Assembly: GCF_000264905.1 (NCBI RefSeq)
Contig: NW_006763147.1
Location: 921,709-985,708, forward strand
Direction of reading: 5' to 3'
DNA from: Stereum hirsutum FP-91666 SS1
Taxonomy: Eukaryota > Basidiomycota > Agaricomycetes > Russulales > Stereaceae
DNA: 64,000 nucleotides
The notes beneath the pieces are model-generated. The model was not told the origin of the DNA. It searched no databases and saw only the letters and a list, made by a program, of their open reading frames with translations. Both the position numbers and the translations under genes were made by a program. Below, in pieces: positions 33,419 to 45,380 of this stretch (positions are counted from its first letter, which is position 1; the number at the start of each line of letters is the position of its first letter).

Positions 33419-34241
33419 TAGAGTTTTATTCCTTGACTGCGGGTTTTATGGGAAACTTGGCACAATACCCTGCATTGAATATTATTATGAACCATCTCTT
33501 GTGGCTAGCATCTATCACCCTTCGACGCACCGCTGCGAATAGTCGGTTAAATTTAGTTCATCATTGAGGTTTCTCGGTGTCGAGGACGGAGCACTTACCT
33601 CGAGGGGTCGTGCGACTCACATCGCCACGTCGCTTTGAACTTGGTCCGAGGCGCCACATCGACGCGGGCCGCTCGCGTGGAATTTGCGTCTATTTGCGTA
33701 TTGTTCGAAGCGATCGCCATTTCGAATTCGCGTATGAGTGTGGTTTTACGTCCGTTCCGTGACTGCCGTGTGCAGACGCCGTGGGGCATTTTCTATGACG
33801 CCGCGCCTTGTCCCCTTCGCGACTTCGTCTCCACAATTCTCACATTAATAGCTTCTTTGTGGCGAGGTAAATAAGCACAGCGAACACGCCGCCTTTGCAA
33901 GGCAAACGCTGAGGGTGGTGTATATTTTTTCAGGGACTAGATTTGAGGGTACAGGTCGTATCGTCTGTCACTACTTTGTCCGAGCATCGAGTATCCTCTG
34001 TTCACCCGAGACAGGATTCGAAGCAGATTCGCTCGGATTCACCTGTCAACTTCACCTCATACGATCACCCGTCGCTAGCGTCGGAAGCGCGACCCGTTTC
34101 GTATTTAAACAGCCTAACCCTCTTGCCAACAGCCCTCCCATTTCCCTTTCCCCCCCATCTCGTTTCCCTACCCTCCCTCGCTACATAGCTCTTTTACGCT
34201 CTTTCCACCCCACATACCCCAAATTCATCACAATTTTCGTC
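33419..34241. other. Intergenic between lipase and KNH protein 2
   Basis: 820 bp. Lipase 3' UTR, then the promoter of the next gene with a TATTTAAA element at 34102-34109 and a pyrimidine-rich leader (34130-34240). No other gene seen. Confidence 0.55.
34102..34109 (+). promoter_or_regulatory. TATA-like element of KNH protein 2
   Basis: TATTTAAA about 140 bp upstream of the ATG at 34242, at nearly the same spacing as in the two paralogues. Confidence 0.55.
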
Positions 34242-34830
34242 ATGAAGTCCTTCACCTCCATCCTTTCCACCCTCGCCGTCGCTGTCGCATCCGCTGCGAT
34301 GGTCAGCGCGACGCCCATCAAGGCTCGCGTTAACCCCGTGTCCCTCATCGTTTGGAGCCCCACAGTCACCTCACCCGTCGCTGGTGACACTTGGGTCTCT
34401 GGCGAGAACGCCACCGTCACCTGGGACACCTCTGACATCCCAGCGGAGAAAGAGGACTCGACCGGTATGATCCTGCTCGGGTACAACGAGAACAACAGCG
34501 AGAACTTGAACATCAGTACGTTACTTCATGATGTGTATCATTACTCCAGGACTGATCATATTATCGTCTCGTAGGCAACCCGCTCGCACTCAACTTCCCC
34601 ATCAACGCGGGCACTGTCACCTTCACGGTTCCCGATGTTACCCCCAAGGACAACTACTTCGCTGTCCGTGAGTACCGTCTCTTTCTTTGTCGTTTCAGCC
34701 CTTCATATTTCGTCTACTAAAAATCCCGTTGAACTTGATCATTGAACGCTGATATAAACCTTCCGCAGTCTTCGGTGACTCGGGTAACGCCTCGCCCGAG
34801 TTCTCTATTACCGCTCCTTCTGACGCATGA
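34242..34830 (+). CDS. Secreted Kre9/KNH-domain protein, copy 2
   Basis: Three exons. A signal peptide (STLAVAVASAAMVSATP) and a dibasic-like KAR site precede the KNH domain: VWSPTVTSPVAGDTWVSGEN, ATVTWDTSDIP, GMILLGYNENNSENLNI, FTVPDVTPKDNYFAV and the end motif FGDSGNASPEFSI. It ends at once with TAPSDA, with no stalk or anchor. The intron that interrupts the Trp codon in copies 1 and 3 is absent; the later two introns are conserved in position. Several N-x-S/T sites are visible. Role as for copy 1: probably cell-wall or extracellular. Confidence 0.88.
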
Positions 34831-35567
34831 TCTGCTACCTCCGTCGTTCCGGTCTTCTCATGAGAGGCTCATCTCCGAATTTCACGAACCACTCGTTTCT
34901 CGTCTCGTTCTCTCGAACACTTTACTTTTGCGCGTTACGAAACCGCTTTCGTGATTCTTTCGGACATTGTTGCTCTTACTAGCACCTCTCGGACACTGGC
35001 ATCACTTTTCTTCTTACTTGCGTTCGCGCTTTTTGTTACTCGTTTTGCCTCGCGGCATGGACATACAACATTTTGTTACGTGCAAATGTTACCACTCGCT
35101 TTGGAATTGTTCTTGATATAAAACATCCGTTAATGATCTGTAGCGTTCAAACATTGTGACTTCAGGTTTCGAGCCTGGAAGTATTTGCCGGTCTGTAAGG
35201 TGGATCGTGGTGAAAGAGGATGATGGAGTTTCCGGGCTATTTTGGGAGTATATGGACGATCAGGGAGAGCGCCGCACTACCGGTAAGTGGCGGGAAAACA
35301 TCCGGAAATCGCCATCAGTTCAGCAACTGTGGCGCTAACGGGCTTTCGGACCTCCGTCATTGCCTCCATCACCTACCCTGCTCCCTTCAAGCCTTTGAGT
35401 TCGCAGTTCGAACGTCTAAGATCCCAGCGCTTACGGACAGTTATTAGCACAATCCCATTCTAACACTTTCGTCATTTTGAATTCGAAGTAAGTATACCTT
35501 TTTAAGTTCACCAACTTGATATAGATCCACTGTATAGTACTCACGAATATGACGCAGGGATTGTGGC
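34831..35567. other. Intergenic between KNH protein 2 and sirtuin
   Basis: About 740 bp of 3' UTR and promoter. Frames at 35156-35447 are not recognisable. Confidence 0.5.
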
Positions 35568-37146
35568 ATGGATCTCTTGCAATCATTGTTCAGTCAAGGG
35601 CAAGGAGCCGATTCTGATGAGGAGGAAAGTTCAGTGTTCGACAAGAAGGATATCTCATCCTTGGCCAAGTATATCAAGTCAGACGCTTGTCGGAATGTAT
35701 TTCTCATGGTGAATATCCCTCGTGATCTCTTTCCACTGTGACTATTAATCGTCTGATGCATAATATTCTGTGGCCATAGCTAGGTGCAGGTATGACACTA
35801 TATCTAAAGTCTCACAGTGCCGTCTGACAATCTACTTTACCCAGGAATCAGCACGTCAGCCGGGATACCTGACTTCAGATCCCCCGATACTGGTAAGCGA
35901 AAGCTTGCTGTTGGATCTATCGATAGCGCTCACTCAATGTCCATGGGCTCTTTTTAGGCTTGTATGTGAGTATTGACCATTTGATTACTGCTACAGCAGG
36001 ATGAACGAAATACTTTTAGGCCAACCTCGCTCGACTCAACCTTCCGTACCCCGAAGCCGTCTTCGAAATAAACTTCTTCCGACGAAATCCACAGCCATGT
36101 ACGGACTTTCACCCGCCATCCAGACTGTTTGTTTTGTTTTAATCTAACGCTTTGTCATACAGTCTACGCTCTTGCCAAGGAGCTCTATCCAGGAAAATAT
36201 CGACCTACTATCTCCCATGCTTTCATCAAGTTGCTTGCCGACAAGAATCTCTTGAAGATGTGCTTCACTCAGAATATCGACACGCTCGAGAGGCGAGCCG
36301 GCGTCCCAGTCGAGAAAATCATCGAAGCCCATGGGAGTTTCGCCAGTCAACACTGCATCGACTGTGGTAAATCATATCCTGACGACAAAATCAGGCGGTT
36401 CGTGCAAGAGGGCAATATTCCACACTGTAAGAAGTGTGACGGCCTGGTCAAGCCCGATATCGTGTTTTTCGGAGAATCAGTGAGTACTCTTCGAGGCCTT
36501 TCGTCTATACATGACCTGACGGATACTGTTGTGGCAGCTCCCAGAGTCATTCAACAGATCAGTGCCCAAGCTGCGCATGGCCGACCTGCTTATCGTAATG
36601 GGTACATCCCTTACCGTTCATCCGTTCGCGAATCTTGCTACAATGGTGGACTCGACATGTCCAAGAGTTCTCATCAATCTTGAAAACGTCGGCAGCTTCG
36701 CGTATGACGGACGGCCGAACGATATCGTTCTTCTCGGAAAGTGCGACGATATGGTGAAAGAGCTATGCAAAGAGCTCGGATGGGAGGAAGATTTGATGAG
36801 GATATGGGAGGGTACGGCTTCATCTGTGGAAACAGAGACAGGAGTAGACGTGAAGTCCGAGCCTGAGCCAACACAACAGGAGCCGGAAGTCAAGGTGCAA
36901 GACGAAGTTGAGCGACTGACGGAGGATGTCGTAAGAGCGTTGCAGATATCGGGCAGGGCTGAAGGTGAAGTTGTAGATGAGGCCGCTACAAAAGGACCCG
37001 AGGGAGTCTCTACGCTGGAGGAAAAGGCGGTAGACGTCGATTCACCGTCTGTTGAGCCTGAGGAGTCGAAAGAGCATGGTATACACAGTGATGCCGACGC
37101 GCCTGAAACGAAGGTGAGCGTTATTAGGCACGTCAAAGCTGATTAG
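35568..37146 (+). CDS. HST2: NAD-dependent protein deacetylase, Hst2/SIRT2 type
   Basis: Seven exons (35568-35708, 35780-35789, 35845-35892, 35958-35965, 36020-36098, 36163-36479, 36538-37146) splice in frame to 403 residues. Exon 2 is 10 nt and exon 4 is 8 nt. Sirtuin motifs in order: LGAGISTSAGIPDFRSPDTG (NAD pocket), FTQNIDTLERRAGV, the catalytic His in EAHGSFASQHCIDC, zinc ligands C-x2-C twice (CIDC, CKKC), VKPDIVFFGES, VMGTSLTVHPFANL, LINLENVG and KCDDMVKELCKELGW. The N-terminus (MDLLQSLFSQGQGADSDEEE) and the length of the core fit the cytosolic Hst2/SIRT2 class. The 120-residue tail is acidic and disordered (about 285-403). The enzyme removes acetyl groups from histones, especially H4K16, and from other proteins, using NAD. 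Confidence 0.95.
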
Positions 37147-37632
37147 GATCACTGACGCATATCATAGCTCTGATTATTGCTATTCCTTGTTTCGTCTATA
37201 TTTATATACGAATGAAAGTGTACAGTAGACCCGCTGGTTACAAGTTTGCGTCTATCTTTATGCACAGTCGTGACCTCGCTCTTGAAGACCTTCTTGAATC
37301 ATGGGTGTCTTAGCTTGGTATCATCAGGGTACATCGCACACCCTTGGAGGAACTTGTCGACGCCATAACCAAGTCATTGACAGTGAATTAGCAAACTAAG
37401 TTCTGGATTTCGCTACTCGCTTGTGTCGCCACACTACGCCACACTGTCATACATAGCTGTCGCGTCCATCACGTGCACCGTTCTACGCGTCCTCCTTGTC
37501 AGTGGGCGCGTGTCTTCGTCTACTTTCGTTCCACCACTACGCTCTGGTCCTGCTGGGATTTCTCTTTTGTATTTTTGGGCTTCTTCTTATTTGGATAGAG
37601 GTTCTCGAGATCGAGACCGACAGAAATTTGGC
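37147..37632. other. Intergenic between sirtuin and APC2
   Basis: About 490 bp, same-strand spacing. 3' UTR and promoter; no gene seen. Confidence 0.5.
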
Positions 37633-40600
37633 ATGGCTTCGGACGCCGTTCGTACCCAGGTCACTGCTAAATGGCAAGAGGCCTTCAATCGCCTCAATCG
37701 TGGCGCACCTGGCATAACTGGGCTTATGACATTCAGTGAGGTACGCCCCGGGCCCTTATATTTGAGAGCTACGACAAATCATGTGTCGGTACGAAGGCAT
37801 GGACTATAGCTAGCGACTTTCTCTACCCTCGAAACTTGGGAGACCCTCCAAAGGACTTCAGTGCGTTGTACTTCTCTTTGGCTGCTACCGCTGTTTGAAA
37901 CAAATGGGAAGATTCGAGACGTGTCAGGACCGCCTTTGATGTGCTCGCGAAATGTCGAATGCTTCCCACCCTTCTCGAGAGCTTCATCGGTGTGTCCTTC
38001 CAGGCTCTTTACGCCATGTCACTAACTCAAGCAATGTGGCAGAGAACATGCGACAACGACAGCACCTCGTAACGCAAGATGTTGTAGAGCGAATGGCACA
38101 GTATGAGGCAAGGCTATGAGTGCTTGTATGTACGGAAGGTGGATCTGACTGATGGCGGTATGTGTCGAACCAGGCCACAGGAGATCCTGACATCATTGGG
38201 CGACTTGTTCTTCGAGTTGCAGAGTGGTTCAGAGCATGGGCCCCCGGTAGCGAGTGAGTTTCTCCGCCTCTGTCAATTCCGACACTTCTAATGCTCTGTT
38301 TAAATAGACTTGGCCAGACCATCACCTCCGCTTACACCGTTAGTTTCCAAACACACATATCCTCGATCCTACCACCAACATTCGCAGGCGGGTTCAAGCG
38401 GCTTATCGCCGCAACATTGACTGCACTAACCGATCCGGATTCACCGAACATTCCACCATCTGTGCACCACGATAAGCTGTGGTATTCGTTCGAGCTGCTT
38501 GGGCTCGTTGATCGTTATGAGTCACTCGTTGCGAGCGTCTGCTATGAACATATAGAGAAGCATGTCTCAGACACGTGTGCAGGCAAGTGGGACGAGCCTA
38601 TGCTGTCGAAACTGAGGGGGTGGATGGCGGAGAAAGTTGTGCCGTGGATGTTACTACCTTACGCACGAGGTGCTAAAAGCGGTAAGGGTCTTCTCAAGTT
38701 TGCTCTGCTGCCACAGTGATTAATCTATGGGTTGGAAGCTGAGGAGGCGAAGTCCATGTTGCAGGGTGTGGGCTCCAGATTCGATTTCCATGTTTGCAAG
38801 ACGCTTTGCGATCTTAGGTATCAACGATTTTTGTTTTCATCGAAACTGGCATGCTGACTATGTGAAAGGACTAAGGAAATGTTCGACATCATTGTCGACT
38901 ACCCAGAATCCACAAGTGCACTACAGGATCTCAAGGTATACGTCGTTCCTTAGCCGAAATAAACATGGGGCTCATCAAAGGATTTTCGCAGGAGTGCCTC
39001 CAGCGAGTCGACCAGCGCTCACATCTGGTCAACTCGCTACGGCGGGCGTACGTGCTTTCACCCTCACATTCCGGTTACTGTGTTACTTATTCTCCCTATT
39101 TACTTTCAGAAACAAACGACGGCTGTTACATCCCGGTGCAGATACACGCGATATTCTGACCCAATACGTGTCCATTATCCGATGTTTGCGTATAGTCGAT
39201 CCACCTGGCGTACTACTGTTCAAAGTAGCAGATCCTATACGACGTTACCTTCGGTATGTATTCAGTTTCACGAACAAACCATTGCAAGACCACGCTGACC
39301 ATCCTCCGTGGAAAGTGATCGACCTGACACCATCAGGGCGATTGTGGCGAGCCTCGTCGGAGATGGCGAGAGTGGCGAGAGTCTCATCGATGACAACGAG
39401 CCAATACAACCTCTACAGAGCGTCCAGGTCGATGACTATATGGATCCCAACTGGGAACCAGAACCTATTGATGCAGGACCAGGTAGATTTCCTCTTTTTT
39501 GGGTCTCTTATTATGGGCCAAGGGATCGACTGATTGGATCGTGGTATAGATTTCCGCACGAACAAGCCCAGTGACGTGATCAGCACACTTGTCAGTATCT
39601 ACGACTCGAAAGATCTGTTCGTCAAGGAGCTACAGGTTCTGCTCGCTCAACGCCTTTTGGCTATCACAGACGGCAACTTCGAGAAAGAGGTGAAGGATTT
39701 GTCTCTCGCCCATCAGCACTTTACTTATGATGGCATCATGTAATATAGCGTCGGAATATCGAAATCCTCAAGATTCGCTTTGGTGAAGCTCCGCTGCAGG
39801 TGTGCGAGGTCATGTTGAAGGATATGACGGACTCTCGCAGGATAGATCAGCATGTTCAGTCACAGAAGGAGGTGTTTAGCCTGATCATCCTGCACCGCGC
39901 ACAATCTGATATTTATCTTCAACATAGTCCATCATGCATCCAACCATTATCTCACGCCACTTCTGGCCACCATTGCAAGCCAGCTTGTTCGAGATGCCTG
40001 GACAATTCAAAGAGTAGGGTTTCCTCTGCACTTTACCACTGCAAGGCAGTATTCCTGATCGAAAGCATTTTCCAGCATTCAAGCAGGATATGCGCAGGAA
40101 TACGCAAGGTTTAAACCGGATAAGAGGCTTCGCTGGCTGCCCCACTTAGGCACGATACAGCTAGAGATCGAGCTAGAAGATCGGACCATCTCGGCGAATG
40201 TACCTCCCCTAGAAGCCGCTTTCATTGAACTCTTTTCCGCGAAAAGTGCGTTCTGATAATGGCAACCTATACTCATGTCCATGCATCCGACTAATGTCTT
40301 CATTGATGCTAGGTACTTGGACCGTGGACGAGCTGGTGGCGCGCGTAGGTTCTACAGATCGAACGGCCGCGTTGAAAGGTCTTTTGGCATGGGTCGATCG
40401 GGGCGTCTTGAAAGAACACGAAGGCGAGAAGTTTATATTACTCGAGACAGCAGACAGCAGTGGCGAAGCCAATAAGCCTCCAGGCTCGAGACCTGTCGTA
40501 GAGGAGCAACCTCCTGTGGTCACCGTTCAGCAGCAGCAGGCAGAGCAGATGAAGGTGTATTGGCAGGTTCGTCTTTTATTCAATTTATTGTCTCTTTTCC

Positions 40601-40827
40601 TTCCTTAATGTAGCCACAACATCTAACTAACCACGTATCATTGCAAACAGTTTATCAAGGGTATTCTCACCAACTACGGGTCCGCGTCGATTGATAGGAT
40701 CCATACGATGTTGAAGCTCGCGCCTGGATATGATAGAACTCCGGACCAGATCGCTGCGTTCATGGATGCTGCAGCCAGGGAGGGGCTTGTTACAGCCTCT
40801 GGAGGCATGTGGAAGCTCAAGCGATGA
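37633..40827 (+). CDS. APC2: Anaphase-promoting complex subunit 2 (cullin-like)
   Basis: Many short exons. The N-terminus MASDAVRTQVTAKWQEAF is followed by helical cullin repeats. The cullin-homology region is clear: DTRDILTQYVSIIRCLRIVD, DPIRRYLR, RPDTIRAIVASLVGD, the acidic DYMDPNWEPEPIDAGP, SDVISTLVSIYDSKDLFVKE, LLAQRLLA, ILKIRFGEAPLQVCEVMLKD and DKRLRWLPHLGTIQLEIELE. The C-terminus (about 40,565-40,825) is an APC2-type winged helix: YWQFIKGILTNYGSASIDRI, HTMLKLAPGYDRTPDQIAAF and EGLVTASGGMWKLKR. APC2 is the scaffold that binds the RING subunit APC11 in the APC/C ubiquitin ligase controlling anaphase and mitotic exit. Start ATG 37633 lies in a good context (ggcATGG). Not every small exon between 37.8 and 39.3 kb was traced base by base. 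Confidence 0.9.
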
Positions 40828-41138
40828 GTTCTGCTTACATATGTGTCGTTGATGGTCTCTCGCTGGGATATTGGTGATGACCGGGGCTTGATTTTTTGCC
40901 TGCATTGTTGTTTTCAATAGGACGGATTGCTCGCTTGTGTGTATGATACCAGCATGAATGTCAATTACCGCATCATACACAGATTTTCGAAACGTGCTAC
41001 GCCGGACAATATGACCAACGGCTGAACCGTGGATTCACGCCTCCCTTTATCTCCTAGCATGGTAGCTGGCAAGAGCTGAGACTTTGAAGAAGACCTGTAA
41101 GTATAACAGAAATCTCCGAAGACGAATTGTATACTTAC
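40828..41138. other. Intergenic, convergent 3' ends of APC2 and MFS carrier 1
   Basis: About 310 bp of 3' UTR sequence; nothing else seen. Confidence 0.5.
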
Positions 41139-43168
41139 CTAGACCTGTCTGCTTCTCGTATTCGTCAGGGTGACTTCCTTCATCCATCCTGCCAACATCA
41201 CCATCGCTGCCCCTGCAAGACAAGTTCCTACATATATGATCAACCTGCCGTACCTCCCATTATCTACGTCGAACCCCGTCTTCTCGTGAGCGACAAAATG
41301 TGTCGAAGCCGACAAAGCCGTAGAGATAGGGGAGGAAAGCACGTTTCCGAGGCCTCTGCTGAAGAGCAGGATGCCAAAGAGATTGACCGAAAGTGACACG
41401 TCGTCCTCTGTCATATACGAAACCCGGTTAACATTCTCCGAGTCCCAGAAACGCATGAAAAGATATTCTCACTTGCAATAGGTCTCACGAACGCAGTGTA
41501 CAGCGAGCTGAACCCACCTGCTAATAGGCCGTAGGTCGCACCAAAAACGAACAGGCCGGCAACTGCATGTCCCGCCACACCCCAGAACATGAATGTGGCG
41601 AGAGAGGCGGCGGACAGTGTGAGAGATGCGAGCAGCCATGGGGAGACGTAGTCGGACAGGAGACCAAGACCCAGTTGACTGAAGACAGTTGCACCTATCA
41701 ATAAGATATGACGGTCGGTCATAGGATCAATAAGGCGACGGTGAAGGTGACTTGCCATTGAGTAGAGCAAGGGATATCGACGACGTTGACGATGAAGCGT
41801 TCAGAGCCGATGCAAATGCTAGAGCCATGGTCGTATCAGCCATTCAGCGATGGTACACAAGAATAGCCGTAGTAAATCACTGACTAGGCAACCATATAAT
41901 CGGAAGGAAGTGCGCAAAGCCTTGCAATGTATTTGCCAACAGGAGAATCCACCAACTCCAGTCCCTAAGCCAAGGTCTGTTACCATTGGATCTCCTGCCA
42001 GGGCCGTGTACCCTATTCTCAGGAAGCCTCGGTCGAATGAGGGGAAGGGCAAGAGCTAGTGAAACGAGTGTGATAATGGAGATATATCGAAGAGTTGTAG
42101 ATGTTCCATGGGTGCGAATGGCGTAAGGGAGCACTAGAGGTAGGACCAGACCTCCTGCGGAAGTAGCTGTAGAAAACATCGTGAGTAGGACTAGGGACAG
42201 GTAGCATTGTTAGCGGCACCGTAAAAGACACACCAGCAAAGATAATTCCAATAGCGAGACCGCGGCGTCGGACGAACCATTCCTGGAGGTACGAGAGAGC
42301 AGGGTAATATGCGAGCGCTGTGGTGGGAAGATCAATGTCAGAAATTTACGGTAGTGCATAGGCTCCAGGTAAGGAGCGAACCTCCGCCTAGGCCAAATAA
42401 GCATCCTTGTGTTATAACAAGCTGAAAAATCTATCAGAGACTAAAGTGAGGAGGGTCCGACTTTACACCGACGCAAACATGAGAAGCCTTGCCTTCGTTG
42501 CATAGCTGGCAGCAAGTAAACTCAGACCACATAAAGCGCCTCCAAGCCACATCGTAATCCTGCGGTAGTGGGGATAACGGCTCAATAACGGATTCAAAAA
42601 TGCACCTAAACCCAATCATAATCGCACACAGTCAATCAAAATATCAATGAAACAGATACTAAGGCCTGACACAACCTGAGCAATAGATCAAGCCTGTGGA
42701 CAGTGTCCCGACGAGAGGAAGCAGAGTCTCCGCATACTTCTGAGATTTCCAGTGGGAGTCTTCAAGATAGGCCGACAAGAAGAAACCAAAAGCAAACGGA
42801 AAGCTCCAGATGATGAGCTCGATGACGAAAGCACCCACTAACTGGAAACAACGGTAAGAAGCACAAGCATATATGAGCCATCGGGTTATTGCATAAAAAG
42901 TGCGACAGCGTTAACGCACGAAAGACCATGCTCCAAGGCCTCCATCGACAGGAGCAAGATTGACTTCGTTTCTCATACTTCTGGCATCCAGATCTGTGCC
43001 GGGCTGCGACTCGGTTTCTACGCTCGCAAACGTAGAAAGAGAGGAAGCTCCTCCAAGAGTAGAAGACGAGGGAGGTAGAGGAATTTGTGTCGCGAGCTCG
43101 ATGGTGTCATTGCCGTCGTTGAGTGCGGTCGACCATTGGCCGCAAGAGTCACTGGTGCTTGTAGACAT
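41139..43168 (-). CDS. MFS transporter, monocarboxylate-permease-like, tandem copy 1
   Basis: Multi-exon membrane carrier. The cytosolic N-terminus (Ser/Thr-rich, about 75 residues) ends in LAPVDGGLGAWSFV, the conserved D-G-G-x-x-A-W entry motif of fungal monocarboxylate-type (MCT) MFS proteins. Several transmembrane segments are visible across the exons, including FSQLGLGLLSDYVSPWLLAS, GHAVAGLFVFGATYGLLAGG, LFGILLFSRGLGNVLSSPIS and YVGTCLAGAAMVMLAGWM near the C-terminus. RGLGN and the GxxSD loop are typical of the family. The substrate cannot be read from sequence. Some fungal relatives carry monocarboxylates, riboflavin or other small acids. The gene is followed upstream, in the same orientation, by a close paralogue. 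Confidence 0.85.
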
Positions 43169-43477
43169 TGTTGTCGTACAAAGGGAAGCGCAAAGCGAGG
43201 AGGAAACCCAGTGTAGGCTCCATCGTGTTCGTGATACTCACCATACAGTAAGTATGAGTCAACTTTTGAGGCAGCCGGTGGCAAACAAAGAAGCAGGCCC
43301 TAATAAAACCGGGCCCTGGAGCCAGGAGACCGCGCACCAATTTGAGTCGTGCCACACGGCTCGCCACTCTCAGCTTGTTGGCGTGTTTGAAGCGATCGGC
43401 ATCGAAATTTCAACAGGGAGATGTGAAGCCACGCGTTCCGCTGGAACGCCGTCTAACTAATAAGCATCTTCGACTCA
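43169..43477. other. Spacer between tandem MFS genes
   Basis: About 310 bp holding the promoter of copy 1 and the 3' UTR of copy 2. Nothing else seen. Confidence 0.5.
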
Positions 43478-45380
43478 TCATCGACCTATTCTCTCTCTCA
43501 TCCATCCTCCAAGCGCCACAACAGCCGCACCAGCAAGACATGAGCCCACGTATATGATCATCTTCTCGTACCTCCCGCCATCGACATCGAATCCAGTTCT
43601 TTGGTGTGCGATAATGTGCGTGGACGCCGACAAAGCTGTTGATATCGGGGTCGAAAGTACGTTTCCGAGCCCCCTGCTAAACAGAAGCAAGCCGAACAGT
43701 TGAACGGAAAGCAAGGTGTCGTCCTCTACGACGAGTAGTTATCAGTATAAATATAGCATAAGTAAGACACGACTCACTAGCAATAGGTTTGACGAAGCCG
43801 GTATAGAGCGAACTGAAACCGCCTACTAGGATCCCGAAGCATGTACCATACACGAGTATCCCTGCGACGGCGTATCCTGCAACTCCCCACAGAATAAATG
43901 TCGCCAAAGAGCAGCAGGATAGGGTGATTGCAGCAAGAGGCCAAGGAGAGAAATGGTCGGACAAAAGTCCCATGGAGAATTGACCTATAGCAGTTGCAGC
44001 TATTCAATTGATGGGCGAAAATGTTAGTCTAAGAATGATGGTAGAATGAGATGACGGTCAACGCACCGTTGAGAAGTGCGAGGGAAAGAGAGGCGGTTGA
44101 TGCAGAGGCGTTCAGGGCAGAAGTATACGCTACCATGAGAAATGTATGAGAACCAATGATACGTACCCTAAACGGTTGAAACGGCTCTGACGTACTAGGC
44201 AACCAAACGACCGGGACAAAATGCGCAAAACCTTGCACCGTGTTCATGAGAAGTACAAACCACCACGTCCAATTTTTGAGCCAAGGCTTCTCCGAGGAGC
44301 GCGTTCTAGGACCATGCACTGTCTGCACCGGAAGGCGTGGCTTGATGAATGGTACGACGACGGCAAGGGCGACGAATATTGATATGGCAAAATAGCGAAG
44401 CGTTAAAGAGGTTCCGTGAGAACTGATGATACGAGGGAGGACGAGGGGAAGAAAGAGGCCGACTATGGAGGTGCCTAGTATTTAAGATTTAGGGAATAGA
44501 AGGGCCAGTCAGTGACTGGCCGTCGTTGGTTACAAAAGGAGACAAACCGGTAAACATGACTCCGTTCGCGAGACCTCGTCGCCTGACAAACCATTCTTGC
44601 ATGAAAGAAAGAGTCGGATAATAAGTGAGCCCTGGAATACCGGAAGTTATGATCAATTGACAGTGAAATTTCAATCAAGAATTCACTCACCACCCCCAAT
44701 TCCATAAAGACAGCCTTGAGTCACAACAAGGTAAATCACATCTGACGCAAAGCTAGCCGCAAGCAAGCTAGAGCCACATATCACAGCGCCACACCAAATC
44801 GCCATCCTGCGATACTGGGGATATCGTCCCAGAAGAGGATTGATGAATGCACCTGAAAGGAGTCAATATAGTGAGAAGTGTATTGCTCTGTATGAAAATT
44901 TATTACGCCTGAGCAACGTACCTGAGCAGTAGATGAGTCCGGTGGACAACGTCCCCGTCAAGGGCAACAGAGTATACGCGTGCTTCTGGGAAATCCACCT
45001 CGGATCCTTGAGGTATACGGAGAGGAAAACCCCGAAGGCGAAAGGGAAACTCCAGACAATAGCGTCTACGGCGAACGCAGCAGCCAACTTAAGAGAGCAT
45101 CGCACAGTCAGCCACCATCACTGCCAATAGAGGGTTCCTGGCCTACGAAAGACCACGCCTCAAGTCCTCCGTCAACTGGTGCATGAGATATCTCATTCCT
45201 GGTAACAGTTGTGTCAGTATTCTCGTGAAAGGTTTGCTCCAGGTCGGATGGTGAGGCTGTAGGAGGCAATGAGGGTAGTGTATCGAGTTCGATGTTCTGA
45301 GTGTGATTCTCGAACGACGCCGGCACCGAGTACTCCTTAGTCTCTGCCGTCTCTGCCACGACCTCTTGCAGAGTTGCCAT
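43478..45380 (-). CDS. MFS transporter, monocarboxylate-permease-like, tandem copy 2
   Basis: Same orientation and exon pattern as copy 1. The N-terminus contains RNEISHAPVDGGLEAWSFV, where Glu replaces the Gly of the entry motif in copy 1. Transmembrane stretches include AAAFAVDAIVWSFPFAFGVF, SVYLKDPRWISQKHAYTLLP, PLTGTLSTGLIYCSGTL, GYAVAGILVYGTCFGILVGG and LFGLLLFSRGLGNVLSTPIS. The C-terminal part (STALSASTHIIAHQRTGFDV) is nearly the same as in copy 1, so the pair arose by tandem duplication. Probably a plasma-membrane carrier of a small organic acid; substrate unknown. Confidence 0.86.
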
